From assembly GCF_001982615.1 (NCBI RefSeq), contig NZ_MLCO01000009.1, forward strand, positions 1 to 59,262: DNA of 59,262 nt, given 5' to 3'. How positions within the stretch are numbered: the stretch's first letter is position 1; each line of letters begins with the position of its first letter. The DNA is from Teichococcus deserti (GTDB lineage Bacteria; Pseudomonadota; Alphaproteobacteria; Acetobacterales; Acetobacteraceae). Positions 15,409 through 23,751 of the stretch are shown piece after piece. The notes under the pieces are model-generated. The model ran no database searches. It was not told the DNA's origin and was given only the letters and a program-made list of their open reading frames with translations. The position numbers were made by a program, and so were the translations under genes.

Positions 15409-17148
15409 ATGCCCGACAGCGTTGCCGACCAGTTCGCCGCCACCCTCGCCGCCGCCGGGGTGAAGCGCATCTACGGCGTGGTGGGCGACAGCCTGAACGG
15501 CCTGACCGAGGCGCTGCGCCGCCAGGGCCGCATCGACTGGGTGCCGGTCCGGCATGAGGAGGTCGCGGCCTTCGCCGCCGGCGCCGAGGCGCATGTCACC
15601 GGCAGCCTGGCGGTCTGCGCCGGGAGCTGCGGCCCGGGCAACCTGCATCTGATCAACGGCCTCTATGACTGCCACCGCTCGCGGCTGCCGGTGCTGGCGA
15701 TCGCGGCGCAGATCCCCTCGGCCGAGATCGGCAGCGGCTATTTCCAGGAGACCGACCCCACCGCCCTGTTCCGCGACTGCAGCCACTACGCCACCATGGC
15801 CGCCAGCCCGCAGCAGCTGCCGCGGGTGCTGGAGATCGCCATCCGCACCGCGCTCGGCCAGGGCGGCGTCGCCGTGGTGGGGCTGCCGGGGGATGTGGCG
15901 TTGCAGCCGGCGATCCCGGCGCCGCTGCCCAAGCCGGCCGGGCTGATGCCGCCGCCGCCGCTGGCCCGCCCGGCGCGCCGCGAGCTGGAGGCGCTGGCCT
16001 ATCTGCTGTCGCAGGAGGAAGCGCGGGTCACCCTGCTCTGCGGCGCCGGCTGCGCGGATGCGCAGGCCGAGGTGATGGAGCTGGCGGCCCGGCTGAAGGC
16101 CCCGATCGTCCATGCGCTGCGCGGCAAGGAGCATGTCGAGGGCCACAACCCCTATGACGTCGGCATGACCGGGCTGATCGGCTTCGCCTCCGGCTACTAC
16201 GCCATGCAGGATTGCGACATCCTGCTGATGCTGGGCACCGATTTCCCCTACCGGCAGTTCTACCCGGACAATGCCCAGGCCCGCATCGCCCAGGTCGATA
16301 TCCGGCCGCAGCAGATCGGCCGGCGCACCTCGGTCGATCTCGGCCTGGTCGGCGACGTGCGCGCCACCATTTCCGCGCTGCTGCCGCTGCTGGCGCAGCG
16401 CGAGGATGGCCGCCATCTGAGCAAGGCTCTCGCCCACTACCACCGCACCCGCGAACAGCTGGACGCCGAGGCGGAAGCCACCCCCGGCCGCCGCCCGATC
16501 CATCCACAGCAGGTGGCGAAGCTGGCCAGCGAGCTCGCCGCCCCCAATGCCGTCTTCGCCGCCGACACCGGACTGCCGACGGTCTGGGCGGCGCGGTATC
16601 TGAGCATGGGCGGCGGGCGGCGGCTGCTGGGGTCCTTCGTGCATGGCTCGATGGCCAATGCCCTGGCGCAGTCGATCGGCGCGCAATCGGCCCTGCCGCA
16701 GCGCCAAGTGGTGGCCTTCTGCGGCGATGGCGGGCTGGCCATGCTGATGGGCGACCTGCTGACGCTCGCCCAGCAGAAGCTGCCGGTGAAGCTGATCGTC
16801 TTCAACAACGCGACGCTGGGCTTCGTCGAGGTCGAGCAGAAGGCCGCCGGCCTGCTGCCCACCGGCACCACGCTGGAGAACCCCAACTTCGCCGCCATGG
16901 CGGAAGCCATCGGCATCAAGGGCATCCGCCTGGAAGACCCGGGCGAGGTCGCGGCCGGCCTGGCCGAAGCCTTCGCCCATCCGGGGCCGGTGCTGGTCGA
17001 CGCCGTCGTCTCCCGCACCGAGCTGCCGCTGCCGCCCGCCATCACCGCCGAAATGGCCAAGGCCTTTTCTCTGTATGCCCTCAAGGCGGTGATGGACGGG
17101 CGGGGCCGCGAATTGATCGACCTGGCGAAGAACCAGTTCTGGCGCTAG
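15409..17148 (+). CDS. poxB: Pyruvate:quinone oxidoreductase (PoxB-like)
   Basis: A 579-residue thiamine-diphosphate and FAD enzyme that decarboxylates pyruvate to acetate and CO2 and passes electrons to membrane quinone. The match to E. coli PoxB is close: RHEEVAAFAAGAEA carries the cofactor-activating glutamate, SCGPGNLHLINGL and GSGYFQETDP are diagnostic, and the ThDP-binding GDG...NN motif starts at GDGGLAMLMGD. Length is near the E. coli 572. The ATG at 15409 is where the family homology begins (MPDSVADQFAATL). Its TAG stop is shared, as CTAG, with the convergent gene. Confidence 0.9.
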   Translation: MPDSVADQFAATLAAAGVKRIYGVVGDSLNGLTEALRRQGRIDWVPVRHEEVAAFAAGAEAHVTGSLAVCAGSCGPGNLHLINGLYDCHRSRLPVLAIAAQIPSAEIGSGYFQETDPTALFRDCSHYATMAASPQQLPRVLEIAIRTALGQGGVAVVGLPGDVALQPAIPAPLPKPAGLMPPPPLARPARRELEALAYLLSQEEARVTLLCGAGCADAQAEVMELAARLKAPIVHALRGKEHVEGHNPYDVGMTGLIGFASGYYAMQDCDILLMLGTDFPYRQFYPDNAQARIAQVDIRPQQIGRRTSVDLGLVGDVRATISALLPLLAQREDGRHLSKALAHYHRTREQLDAEAEATPGRRPIHPQQVAKLASELAAPNAVFAADTGLPTVWAARYLSMGGGRRLLGSFVHGSMANALAQSIGAQSALPQRQVVAFCGDGGLAMLMGDLLTLAQQKLPVKLIVFNNATLGFVEVEQKAAGLLPTGTTLENPNFAAMAEAIGIKGIRLEDPGEVAAGLAEAFAHPGPVLVDAVVSRTELPLPPAITAEMAKAFSLYALKAVMDGRGRELIDLAKNQFWR

Positions 17149-18746
17149 CCGCGGCGGATGTTCCAGAACAGCGGCAGGGCGAGCACCCGCCCTGACAGGT
17201 CGCGGCGATGCGCGGTCGTCAGGAATGTGGCGCCGAGCGGGATGAAGGGCAGCTCGGCCATGGCGACGCGCTGGATCTCCTCTGACTTGGCCTTGCGGGC
17301 CGCCTCGTCCGGCGCCTCGAACCAGTCCTCGCGCAGCGTCTCGAGCTGGGGCACGTCGGGCCAGCCGAAATAGGCGCCGCTGCCATTGCCGCGCAGGGCG
17401 ATGTTCACCGCCGGGTCGGCGAATTCGAACCAGGAGAAGGTGGTGCAGAAGACCGACCAGCCGCCCTTGTCCAGCGGCTCGCGGCTGGCGCGGCGCTGCA
17501 CCACCGTGCCCCAGTCGGACAGCGCCAGGTCCAGGGTGAAGCCCAGCCGCTGGAAGACATCGGCCACCACCTGGCTGACCGCGGTCACCGAAGGCAGGTC
17601 GGTCGGCGCCAGCTGCCGCATCGGCTCGCCCTTGTAGCCGGCCTCGCGCATCAGCTTCTTGGCCAGGTCGAAGTCGCGCCTGCCGGCCAGCGGCTCCAGC
17701 CCGACCGCGCTGGCCGAGGCGGTGCCGGGGGTGAAGACCCCGACATTCTCCTGCCAGAGATCCTTGTTGTCGCCGACAACGGAGATAGCGACATCGGACT
17801 GGCTGAAGGCCGGCAGCACCGCCTGGCGCAGCGCCTTGTTGTTGAAGGGGCCGTGCAGATGGTTGAAGCGCAGCCCGGGCACCTGCGGGAAGCGGTCCAG
17901 CTTCTCGACGGTCAGGTTGCGGTCGCGGCGCATGGCGTCGGCCAGCTCCGGCGGCGGCTGCTCGTACCAGTCGACCTCGCCCGAGCGCAGCGCGGCGGCG
18001 GCCGTCGCCGGGTCGGGGATCATGTTCCAGACGACGCGGTCGAAATGCGCGACCTTCGGGCCCGCGGTCAGGCTGACCTCGCCCGAGGGCGCCGGGACGT
18101 ATTGAGAAAAACGCTCATAGACGGCGCGGCTGCCGGAGACGAATTCCTCCTGGCGGAAGCTGTAGGGGCCGCTGCCGATGATCTCGCGCACCTGCTCGAA
18201 GGGGCTGGTGGCGGCCAGGCGCTCCGGCATGATCGCCGCCTGCGGGCCGACCGAGCCCAGCGCATGCAAGAGCTGCGGGAAGGGCTTTTTCAACACGAAA
18301 CGCAGCCGGCGCTCGTCCAGCGCCACGAGCTCCGCGGTGACGCTTTCCAGCTTCTGGCCCATCGGGCTGCGCTTGGCCCAGCGCTTCAGGCTGGCGACGC
18401 AATCCTGGGCGCGGACGGGCGCGCCGTCATGGAAGCGCAGGCCGCCACGCAGGGTCACCGTCCAGGTCAGGCCATCCGCGGACACCTCGGAGCCCTCGGC
18501 CATCTGCGGCTGCGGGCGCAGCTGCGCATCCATGCCGTAGAGGCTGTCGAAGACCAGGTAGCCATGCACGCGGGTGACCGCGGCGGTGGTCCAGATCGGG
18601 TCCAGCGCCGTCAGCGGGGCGGAGGGCACGAAGATCAGCGTCTTCGCCCGCGAGGCCTGGGCCGCGGCAGGGCGGATCAGGGCGGGTGTCAGCAGCGGCG
18701 ACACGGCAAGACTTGTCGCGGCGCCCAGCAGGTGGCGTCGTTTCAT
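17145..18746 (-). CDS. ABC transporter family-5 substrate-binding protein
   Basis: A 533-residue peptide/opine-type binding protein with an RR-containing signal peptide (MKRRHLLGAATSLAVSP, cleavage likely after PAAAQA). Conserved blocks include MAEGSEVSADGLTWTVTLR, GLRFHDGAPVRAQDCVASL and VREIIGSGPYSFRQEEF. It lies 54 bp after the VOC gene on the same strand, so it is probably the last gene of the dehydrogenase operon and may capture that pathway's substrate. No ABC permease genes are in the window. Confidence 0.9.
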   Translation of the reverse strand: MKRRHLLGAATSLAVSPLLTPALIRPAAAQASRAKTLIFVPSAPLTALDPIWTTAAVTRVHGYLVFDSLYGMDAQLRPQPQMAEGSEVSADGLTWTVTLRGGLRFHDGAPVRAQDCVASLKRWAKRSPMGQKLESVTAELVALDERRLRFVLKKPFPQLLHALGSVGPQAAIMPERLAATSPFEQVREIIGSGPYSFRQEEFVSGSRAVYERFSQYVPAPSGEVSLTAGPKVAHFDRVVWNMIPDPATAAAALRSGEVDWYEQPPPELADAMRRDRNLTVEKLDRFPQVPGLRFNHLHGPFNNKALRQAVLPAFSQSDVAISVVGDNKDLWQENVGVFTPGTASASAVGLEPLAGRRDFDLAKKLMREAGYKGEPMRQLAPTDLPSVTAVSQVVADVFQRLGFTLDLALSDWGTVVQRRASREPLDKGGWSVFCTTFSWFEFADPAVNIALRGNGSGAYFGWPDVPQLETLREDWFEAPDEAARKAKSEEIQRVAMAELPFIPLGATFLTTAHRRDLSGRVLALPLFWNIRRG

Positions 18747-18800
18747 CAGGCTCGTTCCGTCAGGTGATGCGGCCGCCCCGGCGGCGGCCGCGGAGGGGGC

Positions 18801-19691
18801 TCAGCCCATGGGGGCCGGCACGAAGCGGATCAGCGCATTGCCGCAGGCGGTGATGTCGCGCACGGCAGGGCCGCCCGGGGTCTCGCAAGTCTCGATGCCG
18901 GCCTCGGCCAGGACGCGGCGGGCGGCGGCCAGGTCGGCGACGGCGATGTCGATGGCGGCGCCGGCATTCTCTTCCGATGCCATGACCGGCTGGGGGGCGT
19001 CGGCGAAGACGGCGCCCCAGGCGCCAGGGCGCAGCACGCGGAAGACGCCCTGCCCCGTCGCCACTTCCCAGCCGAAGGCATGCTCGACGGGGGCCACGCC
19101 GCCGAACATGGCCGACAGACGCGCCAGCACCGGCGCCGGATCGGGTGCGCGATAGGTGACGGCGCCGATGTAGCGCGCGGTGTTGGCGTGCTGCATCCAG
19201 GACGGCACCCAGATCAGCTCCGGCTTGTGCTGCTGGCAGAGGAAATGGGAGACGCGGGGCAGTGCCTTGTCGCGCAGCACCTCCAGCTCGACGACGGCTT
19301 CGTCCCAGTCGCCGCCGGGCACCTTGACGCGGCGGCGGAAATGGATGGCACCGCTGGGCTCGATGCCGCGGCTCGCCATATCGGCGCGGTCGCCGGCGGC
19401 GTCCTTGCTGTGCAGGGCAACCAGAGAAAGACCCTCGCGCTCGGCCAGGGCCTCCTGCATGTGGCGGCCGAAGAAGAAATCGCCGGTGCCGTAGCCGCCG
19501 GTCAGGCTCTCGTCATAGACGCTCATCACCTCGAGCAGCGAGCGCTCCAGAACCGCCAGCGTCGTGCTGGTGCCCCAGGGATGCAGCCCGACCGGCGTCA
19601 TGGTGAAGCCGAGCCGCGCGTAGAAGCCACGGGCGCGCTCGATGTCGCGCACCAGGACCAGCGGGTGATCAATGCCGGGCATTGTGCTCAT
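18801..19691 (-). CDS. VOC-superfamily (glyoxalase-like) protein
   Basis: A 296-residue protein made of two vicinal-oxygen-chelate modules. The first opens IDHPLVLVRDIERARGFYARLGFTM, where the histidine is the usual metal ligand, and the second module begins near TYRAPDPAPVLARLSAMFG. It resembles the Glyoxalase_3 type proteins of unassigned substrate. The ATG at 19689-19691 overlaps the stop of the acetyltransferase gene (ATGA), so the two are translationally coupled. A dioxygenase, isomerase or lyase activity is possible; no specific reaction can be assigned. Confidence 0.85.
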   Translation of the reverse strand: MSTMPGIDHPLVLVRDIERARGFYARLGFTMTPVGLHPWGTSTTLAVLERSLLEVMSVYDESLTGGYGTGDFFFGRHMQEALAEREGLSLVALHSKDAAGDRADMASRGIEPSGAIHFRRRVKVPGGDWDEAVVELEVLRDKALPRVSHFLCQQHKPELIWVPSWMQHANTARYIGAVTYRAPDPAPVLARLSAMFGGVAPVEHAFGWEVATGQGVFRVLRPGAWGAVFADAPQPVMASEENAGAAIDIAVADLAAARRVLAEAGIETCETPGGPAVRDITACGNALIRFVPAPMG

Positions 19692-20443
19692 GCGGCGATC
19701 TCCAGCGCAGCCAGGTGCTGCGGATAGGGGTGGCGATGCTGGCCGCGCGCGGCAGCGGGATTGCCGGCGACCGTGGTATGCGGCGGCACGCTGCGCAGCA
19801 CGACGCTGCCGCTGGCGACGACGGAGGCCTCGCCGACCTCGATATTGCCGAGGATCGTGGCCGCTGCCCCCAGCACCGCGCCGCGGCGGATCTTGGGATG
19901 CCGGTCGCCATCGGCCATCAGCGTGCTGCCCAGCGTCACGCCATGCCAGAGGCAGACGCCATCCTCGATCACCGCGGTCTCGCCGACGACCAGCCCGATG
20001 CCGTGGTCGAGGAACAGCCCGCGCCCCAGCTTTGCTGCCGGATGAATATCGGCGCCCAGGATAGCGGCGCCGGTCTTGGCGGCGATGGCCAGCTCGGTCT
20101 CGCCGTCCTGCCACAGCCGGTGCGCCAGGCGATGCGCCACCAGCATGTGGAAGCCGCGCCCGCCCAGCCAGGTGCCGACCAGCCCGCCGGGCTCGAAGTT
20201 CAGCCGGGTGATGGTCTCGAGATCGGCCAGCGCCGCGGCAACGTCGTCCGGCGCCTCGGCGAAGACACGCTCGGCCAGCGCGCCGAGGTCGAGCCAGCCG
20301 CCCGGCACCATCCGCCGCAGCAGCCCGGCCAGGCCCCGCGCCGCGTCGGGCGCCAGCGCCGTCTCGCCCAGCCCGGCCGCCAGGGCCGGCACACGATCCG
20401 CGAGCGCCGCCGCCTCGGCCTGCAGGACGGGCCAGAGCGTCAT
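19688..20443 (-). CDS. Serine O-acetyltransferase-like protein (CysE type)
   Basis: A 251-residue protein with an N-terminal helical domain and a C-terminal left-handed beta-helix of hexapeptide repeats. The block GADIHPAAKLGRGLFLDHG and VVGETAVIEDGVCLWHGVTL match CysE closely, including the two active-site histidines. CysE acetylates serine from acetyl-CoA for cysteine synthesis; in this catabolic operon the acceptor may be a different hydroxy compound. ATG at 20441-20443 follows the ALDH stop by one base; an in-frame ATG at 20455, inside ALDH, is an alternative. Confidence 0.83.
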   Translation of the reverse strand: MTLWPVLQAEAAALADRVPALAAGLGETALAPDAARGLAGLLRRMVPGGWLDLGALAERVFAEAPDDVAAALADLETITRLNFEPGGLVGTWLGGRGFHMLVAHRLAHRLWQDGETELAIAAKTGAAILGADIHPAAKLGRGLFLDHGIGLVVGETAVIEDGVCLWHGVTLGSTLMADGDRHPKIRRGAVLGAAATILGNIEVGEASVVASGSVVLRSVPPHTTVAGNPAAARGQHRHPYPQHLAALEIAA

Positions 20444-20444
20444 G

Positions 20445-21986
20445 TCAGCCGACATAGCCGAAGGCGACGCCGGGATTGGCCGCGGTCTCCACCCAGACGC
20501 TCTTGGTCTGGGTATAGGCCGACAGCGCCTCCCGCCCCGAGGAACGGCCGAAGCCGCTGCGCCCGAAGCCGCCGAAGGGCGAGGCGACATTGATGGTCTT
20601 GTAGCTGTTGATCCAGAAGGTGCCGGCCCGCACGCCGGCGGCGACGCGATGCGCCCGCCCGACATCCTGGGTCCAGACCGCCCCAGCCAGCCCGTAAGGC
20701 GTGGCATTGGCCAGGGCGATGGCTTCTTCTTCCGTGTCGAAGCCGAGCACCGCCAGCACCGGCCCGAAGACCTCTTCGCGGGCGATGGCGGCATCTGGCG
20801 TCACGCCGTCCAGGATGGTGGGGGCGAAGAAGAAGCCACCCGTCTCCTGCAGCGACGCCGGGCAGCCGCCGCCCGAGGCGAGCTGCGCGCCGGCCGCGGT
20901 CGCCGCACCCACCATGCTGCCGATCTTGTCCCATTGCCGGCGGTTGTTGATCGGGCCGATCTGCGTGGCGGGGTCGGTCGGCGAACCGACCGGGATGCGG
21001 TTGGTGGCGGCGGCCAGGCGCGCGACGAACTCGGCCTGCACGCTGCGCTGCACCAGCAGGCGGGAGCCGGCAACGCAGCTCTGCCCGGCGCCGCCGAAGA
21101 TGGCGGCCTGGGCGCCGGCGACGGCGCGGCCCAGATCGGCATCGGCGAAGACGATATTGCCCGACTTGCCGCCGAGCTCCAGCACGCTGGGCACGATGTT
21201 GCGGGCGGCGGCGGCGGCGATCTGCGCCCCGGCCTCGGCCGATCCCACGAAGACCACCAGCCGCGTGTCGCGATGGCCGACGGCGGCGGCGCCGGTGGTC
21301 GGGCCGGCGCCGGCCAGGATGCTGACCAGCCCGCGCGGGATTTCCTTGACGTTGTCGATCAGCGCGCCGAGCGCCAGGCTGGTCAGCGGCGTCAGCTCGG
21401 AGGGCTTCAGCACCACCGCATTGCCGGCGCAAAGCGCGGGCGCGATCTGCCAGCCGGCGGTGAAGATCGGCGCGTTCCAGGGGGTGATCTGCACCACCGT
21501 GCCGAAGGGCTCCGGCCGCGTGTAGTTCAGGTGGCTGCTGGGGACGGGAATAACCTCGCCATGCAGCTTGTCGGCCCAGCCGGCATAGTACTCGAACATT
21601 TCCGCCACCTTGGCGACCTCGCCGCGGGTGTCGCGGATCGGCTTGCCGGCGGAAAGGGTCTCGAGCTCCGCCAGGGCCTCGGCGTTCTGGCGGACCAAGC
21701 GCGCCACCTCCCACAGCGCGCGGCCGCGGGCGGCGGCGGTCATGCCCCACCAGGCGCGCTGAGCGGTCGCCGCCGCCGCCATCGCCGCATCGACGACGGA
21801 GGCGCCGGCATCGGCAAACGACAAAATCACGCGGCCGTCGGCGGGGTTGACCAGGTCGAGCGCAGCGCCGGTGCCGGGCAGGACGTCACCCGCCACGAAG
21901 CTGCCGACCTTGCCGCCGGGCAGCAGCTGGGAGAGCAGGGCCTCGACGCGCGGGGCGCTGCTGGTCAGGGTGGCGCCATCGGGCAT
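20445..21986 (-). CDS. Aldehyde dehydrogenase (NAD(P)+-dependent)
   Basis: A 513-residue ALDH-superfamily enzyme that oxidises an aldehyde to the acid. All key residues are present: N171 in TPWNAPIF, K194 in LKPSELTP, general base E270 in VLELGGKSGN and nucleophile C304 in GGAGQSCVAGSR. It is translationally coupled to the upstream dehydrogenase gene (TGATG) and is followed within a base by the acetyltransferase gene. Likely substrate is the semialdehyde or aldehyde made by the neighbouring beta-hydroxyacid dehydrogenase; unproven. Confidence 0.94.
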   Translation of the reverse strand: MPDGATLTSSAPRVEALLSQLLPGGKVGSFVAGDVLPGTGAALDLVNPADGRVILSFADAGASVVDAAMAAAATAQRAWWGMTAAARGRALWEVARLVRQNAEALAELETLSAGKPIRDTRGEVAKVAEMFEYYAGWADKLHGEVIPVPSSHLNYTRPEPFGTVVQITPWNAPIFTAGWQIAPALCAGNAVVLKPSELTPLTSLALGALIDNVKEIPRGLVSILAGAGPTTGAAAVGHRDTRLVVFVGSAEAGAQIAAAAARNIVPSVLELGGKSGNIVFADADLGRAVAGAQAAIFGGAGQSCVAGSRLLVQRSVQAEFVARLAAATNRIPVGSPTDPATQIGPINNRRQWDKIGSMVGAATAAGAQLASGGGCPASLQETGGFFFAPTILDGVTPDAAIAREEVFGPVLAVLGFDTEEEAIALANATPYGLAGAVWTQDVGRAHRVAAGVRAGTFWINSYKTINVASPFGGFGRSGFGRSSGREALSAYTQTKSVWVETAANPGVAFGYVG

Positions 21987-22867
21987 CAGATCGGCTCCTT
22001 GCGGAAATCGGCCATGTGGGTGAAGTCGTCGGTGTCGGCGATGCGCGGCGTGCTGTCGCGCCAGATGCGGGCGACCTCGGCCGAGAGCGGCAGGGCGACG
22101 CCGGAAGCCTCGGCCATCTCGACCGCCAGCCGCACGTCCTTGCGCATCAGCCCGGCGCTGAAGCCGCTGTCGAAGCTGCCGGGCAGGATCCAGCGCGGAT
22201 ACATCGCCTCGCTGATGGCGCTGCGGCCCGTCGCGGCATTGACCACGGCCAGGGCGTCAGCGGCGGAGAGGCCGGCGGCCTCGGACAGGCGCATCGCCTC
22301 GCCGGTGGTGACCAGATGGGCGGCGACCAGCAGGTTGTTGACCAGCTTGGCGATGTTGCCGGCGCCGGACGGCCCGACATGCACCGCCTTGGCCGACATG
22401 GCGTCCACCACCTTCTGCACGATGGCCAGGTCCGCCGCCTCGCCGCCGATCATCATGGTGAGCGACCCCGTCGCCGCCCCCGCCGGCCCGCCGCTGACCG
22501 GCGCGTCGAGCAGCGCGTGGCCGGCCGCCGCCAGCGTCGCCGCCAGCCGCCGCGTGGTCACCGGGTCGGAGGTCGAGGTGTCGATCACCACCACCTTGCG
22601 GTCGCGCCGCCGCAGCAGCCCGCCGGGGGCGGTGGCCACCGCCTCGACATCCTTCGCGTAAGGCAGCGAGAAGACCAGCGCATCGGCCTGGCCGAGCACG
22701 GCATTGAGCTCGGGCACGAAGCTGACGCCGGCGGCCTCGATCTGGGCGCGGCGCGCCTCGCTGATGTCATAGCCCAGCACCGTGAAGCCGGCCTTGGCCA
22801 GGGTGGCGGCCATGCCCAGGCCCATATTGCCCAGCCCCACCACGCCGATCGTCTGCACCTGCATCAT
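21986..22867 (-). CDS. Beta-hydroxyacid dehydrogenase (3-hydroxyisobutyrate dehydrogenase-like)
   Basis: A 293-residue NAD(P)-dependent enzyme. The Rossmann motif GLGNMG spans residues 11-16, the substrate loop is DAPVSGGPAGAATGSLT and the catalytic lysine lies in GNIAKLVNNLL. Relatives include 3-hydroxyisobutyrate, tartronate semialdehyde and L-threonate dehydrogenases; residues seen do not decide between them. Tandem ATGs at 22862-22867 mark the start; the frame extending to 23101 is non-coding. It is the first gene of a five-gene operon and has a palindrome upstream. Confidence 0.9.
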   Translation of the reverse strand: MMQVQTIGVVGLGNMGLGMAATLAKAGFTVLGYDISEARRAQIEAAGVSFVPELNAVLGQADALVFSLPYAKDVEAVATAPGGLLRRRDRKVVVIDTSTSDPVTTRRLAATLAAAGHALLDAPVSGGPAGAATGSLTMMIGGEAADLAIVQKVVDAMSAKAVHVGPSGAGNIAKLVNNLLVAAHLVTTGEAMRLSEAAGLSAADALAVVNAATGRSAISEAMYPRWILPGSFDSGFSAGLMRKDVRLAVEMAEASGVALPLSAEVARIWRDSTPRIADTDDFTHMADFRKEPI

Positions 22868-22937
22868 CCGCTCCACCGAACCGTAACAAAGCCTCGCTTG
22901 GCCGCGGGGGTGACGACAAGCCGCAGTTTCCGCACGA

Positions 22938-22960
22938 AGCGTTGCCTTTTCGGCAACGCT
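22938..22960. promoter_or_regulatory. Palindrome in the divergent promoter region
   Basis: AGCGTTGCC (22938-22946) and GGCAACGCT (22952-22960) are perfect 9-base arms around TTTTC. It lies about 70 bp upstream of the dehydrogenase operon start and 144 bp upstream of the divergent phosphatidyltransferase gene. Its size and position suit a dimeric regulator's operator. No regulator gene is adjacent. Confidence 0.6.
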
Positions 22961-23103
22961 ACACGCGTTTGTCACCGCGGCCCCCCGGGGTGGGGCCATG
23001 GACAGGCGCGGGCGCGGCCGGTCATCTGTCACGCTATCGTCGCGAAATTCGCGGCCCGAGGAGCAGCCAGCGCCCATGACCCCGACAGCATGACCGAGCA
23101 TTC

Positions 23104-23751
23104 ATGACAGACCCTGGGGACCGGCGGCCGATCGCGGCCCGCAACCTGGCGGTGATGGAGCGGCTGGCCGGCTGGCTGATCCGGCAGGAGGCTTCCCCCA
23201 ACGCGATCTCCGGCTGGGGGATGGTGGCCGGCCTGGGCGCAGGGCTGGCCCTGGCGGCGACGGCCTGGGCGCCGGGCGCGGCCTGGCTGTTCTGGCTGCT
23301 GGGCGCGCTGGGCATCCAGCTGCGGCTGCTGGCCAATCTGCTGGACGGCATGGTGGCCGTTGGCCGCGGCGTCACCTCGCCGGTCGGCGAGCTGTGGAAC
23401 GAGGTCCCCGACCGCGTTTCCGACAGCGCCGTGCTGCTGGGTCTTGGGGTGGCTGCCGGCAGTTGGGGCCTGGGCGCGGCGGCGGCGCTGGCGGCCATGG
23501 CCACCGCCTATCTCCGCGCCATGGGCAAGGCCGCCGGCGCGCCGAGCGATTTCCGTGGCCCCATGGCCAAGCAGCAGCGCATGGCGCTCTGCACCGCGCT
23601 GGCGGTCTGGTGCGCGCTGGTGCCGGCCTCCTGGAGCCATGGAATTCAGCTGCCGGTCATCGTGCTCTGGGTGATCCTGGCGGGCTCGCTGCTGACCTGC
23701 TGGCGGCGGCTGTCGGGCACGGCACGGGCGCTGCGGGGGGGACGGGCATGA
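23104..23751 (+). CDS. CDP-alcohol phosphatidyltransferase family protein with variant motif
   Basis: A 215-residue membrane protein with about five or six helices. The CAP-type active-site motif DxxDGxxAR(x8-9)GxxxDxxxD is recognisable around residues 78-103 but altered: N78 replaces the first Asp, V86 the Arg and N99 the third Asp, while D81-G82, A85, G95 and D103 remain. Such enzymes join an alcohol to a CDP-activated lipid with Mg2+. It overlaps the CdsA-like gene by 4 bases (ATGA), and that enzyme would supply CDP-diacylglycerol. Confidence 0.8.
   Translation: MTDPGDRRPIAARNLAVMERLAGWLIRQEASPNAISGWGMVAGLGAGLALAATAWAPGAAWLFWLLGALGIQLRLLANLLDGMVAVGRGVTSPVGELWNEVPDRVSDSAVLLGLGVAAGSWGLGAAAALAAMATAYLRAMGKAAGAPSDFRGPMAKQQRMALCTALAVWCALVPASWSHGIQLPVIVLWVILAGSLLTCWRRLSGTARALRGGRA

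Noticed and set aside
15208..16980. Minus-strand 590-codon frame opposite poxB
   Set aside because: poxB is identified residue by residue; the opposite frame is low-complexity shadow.
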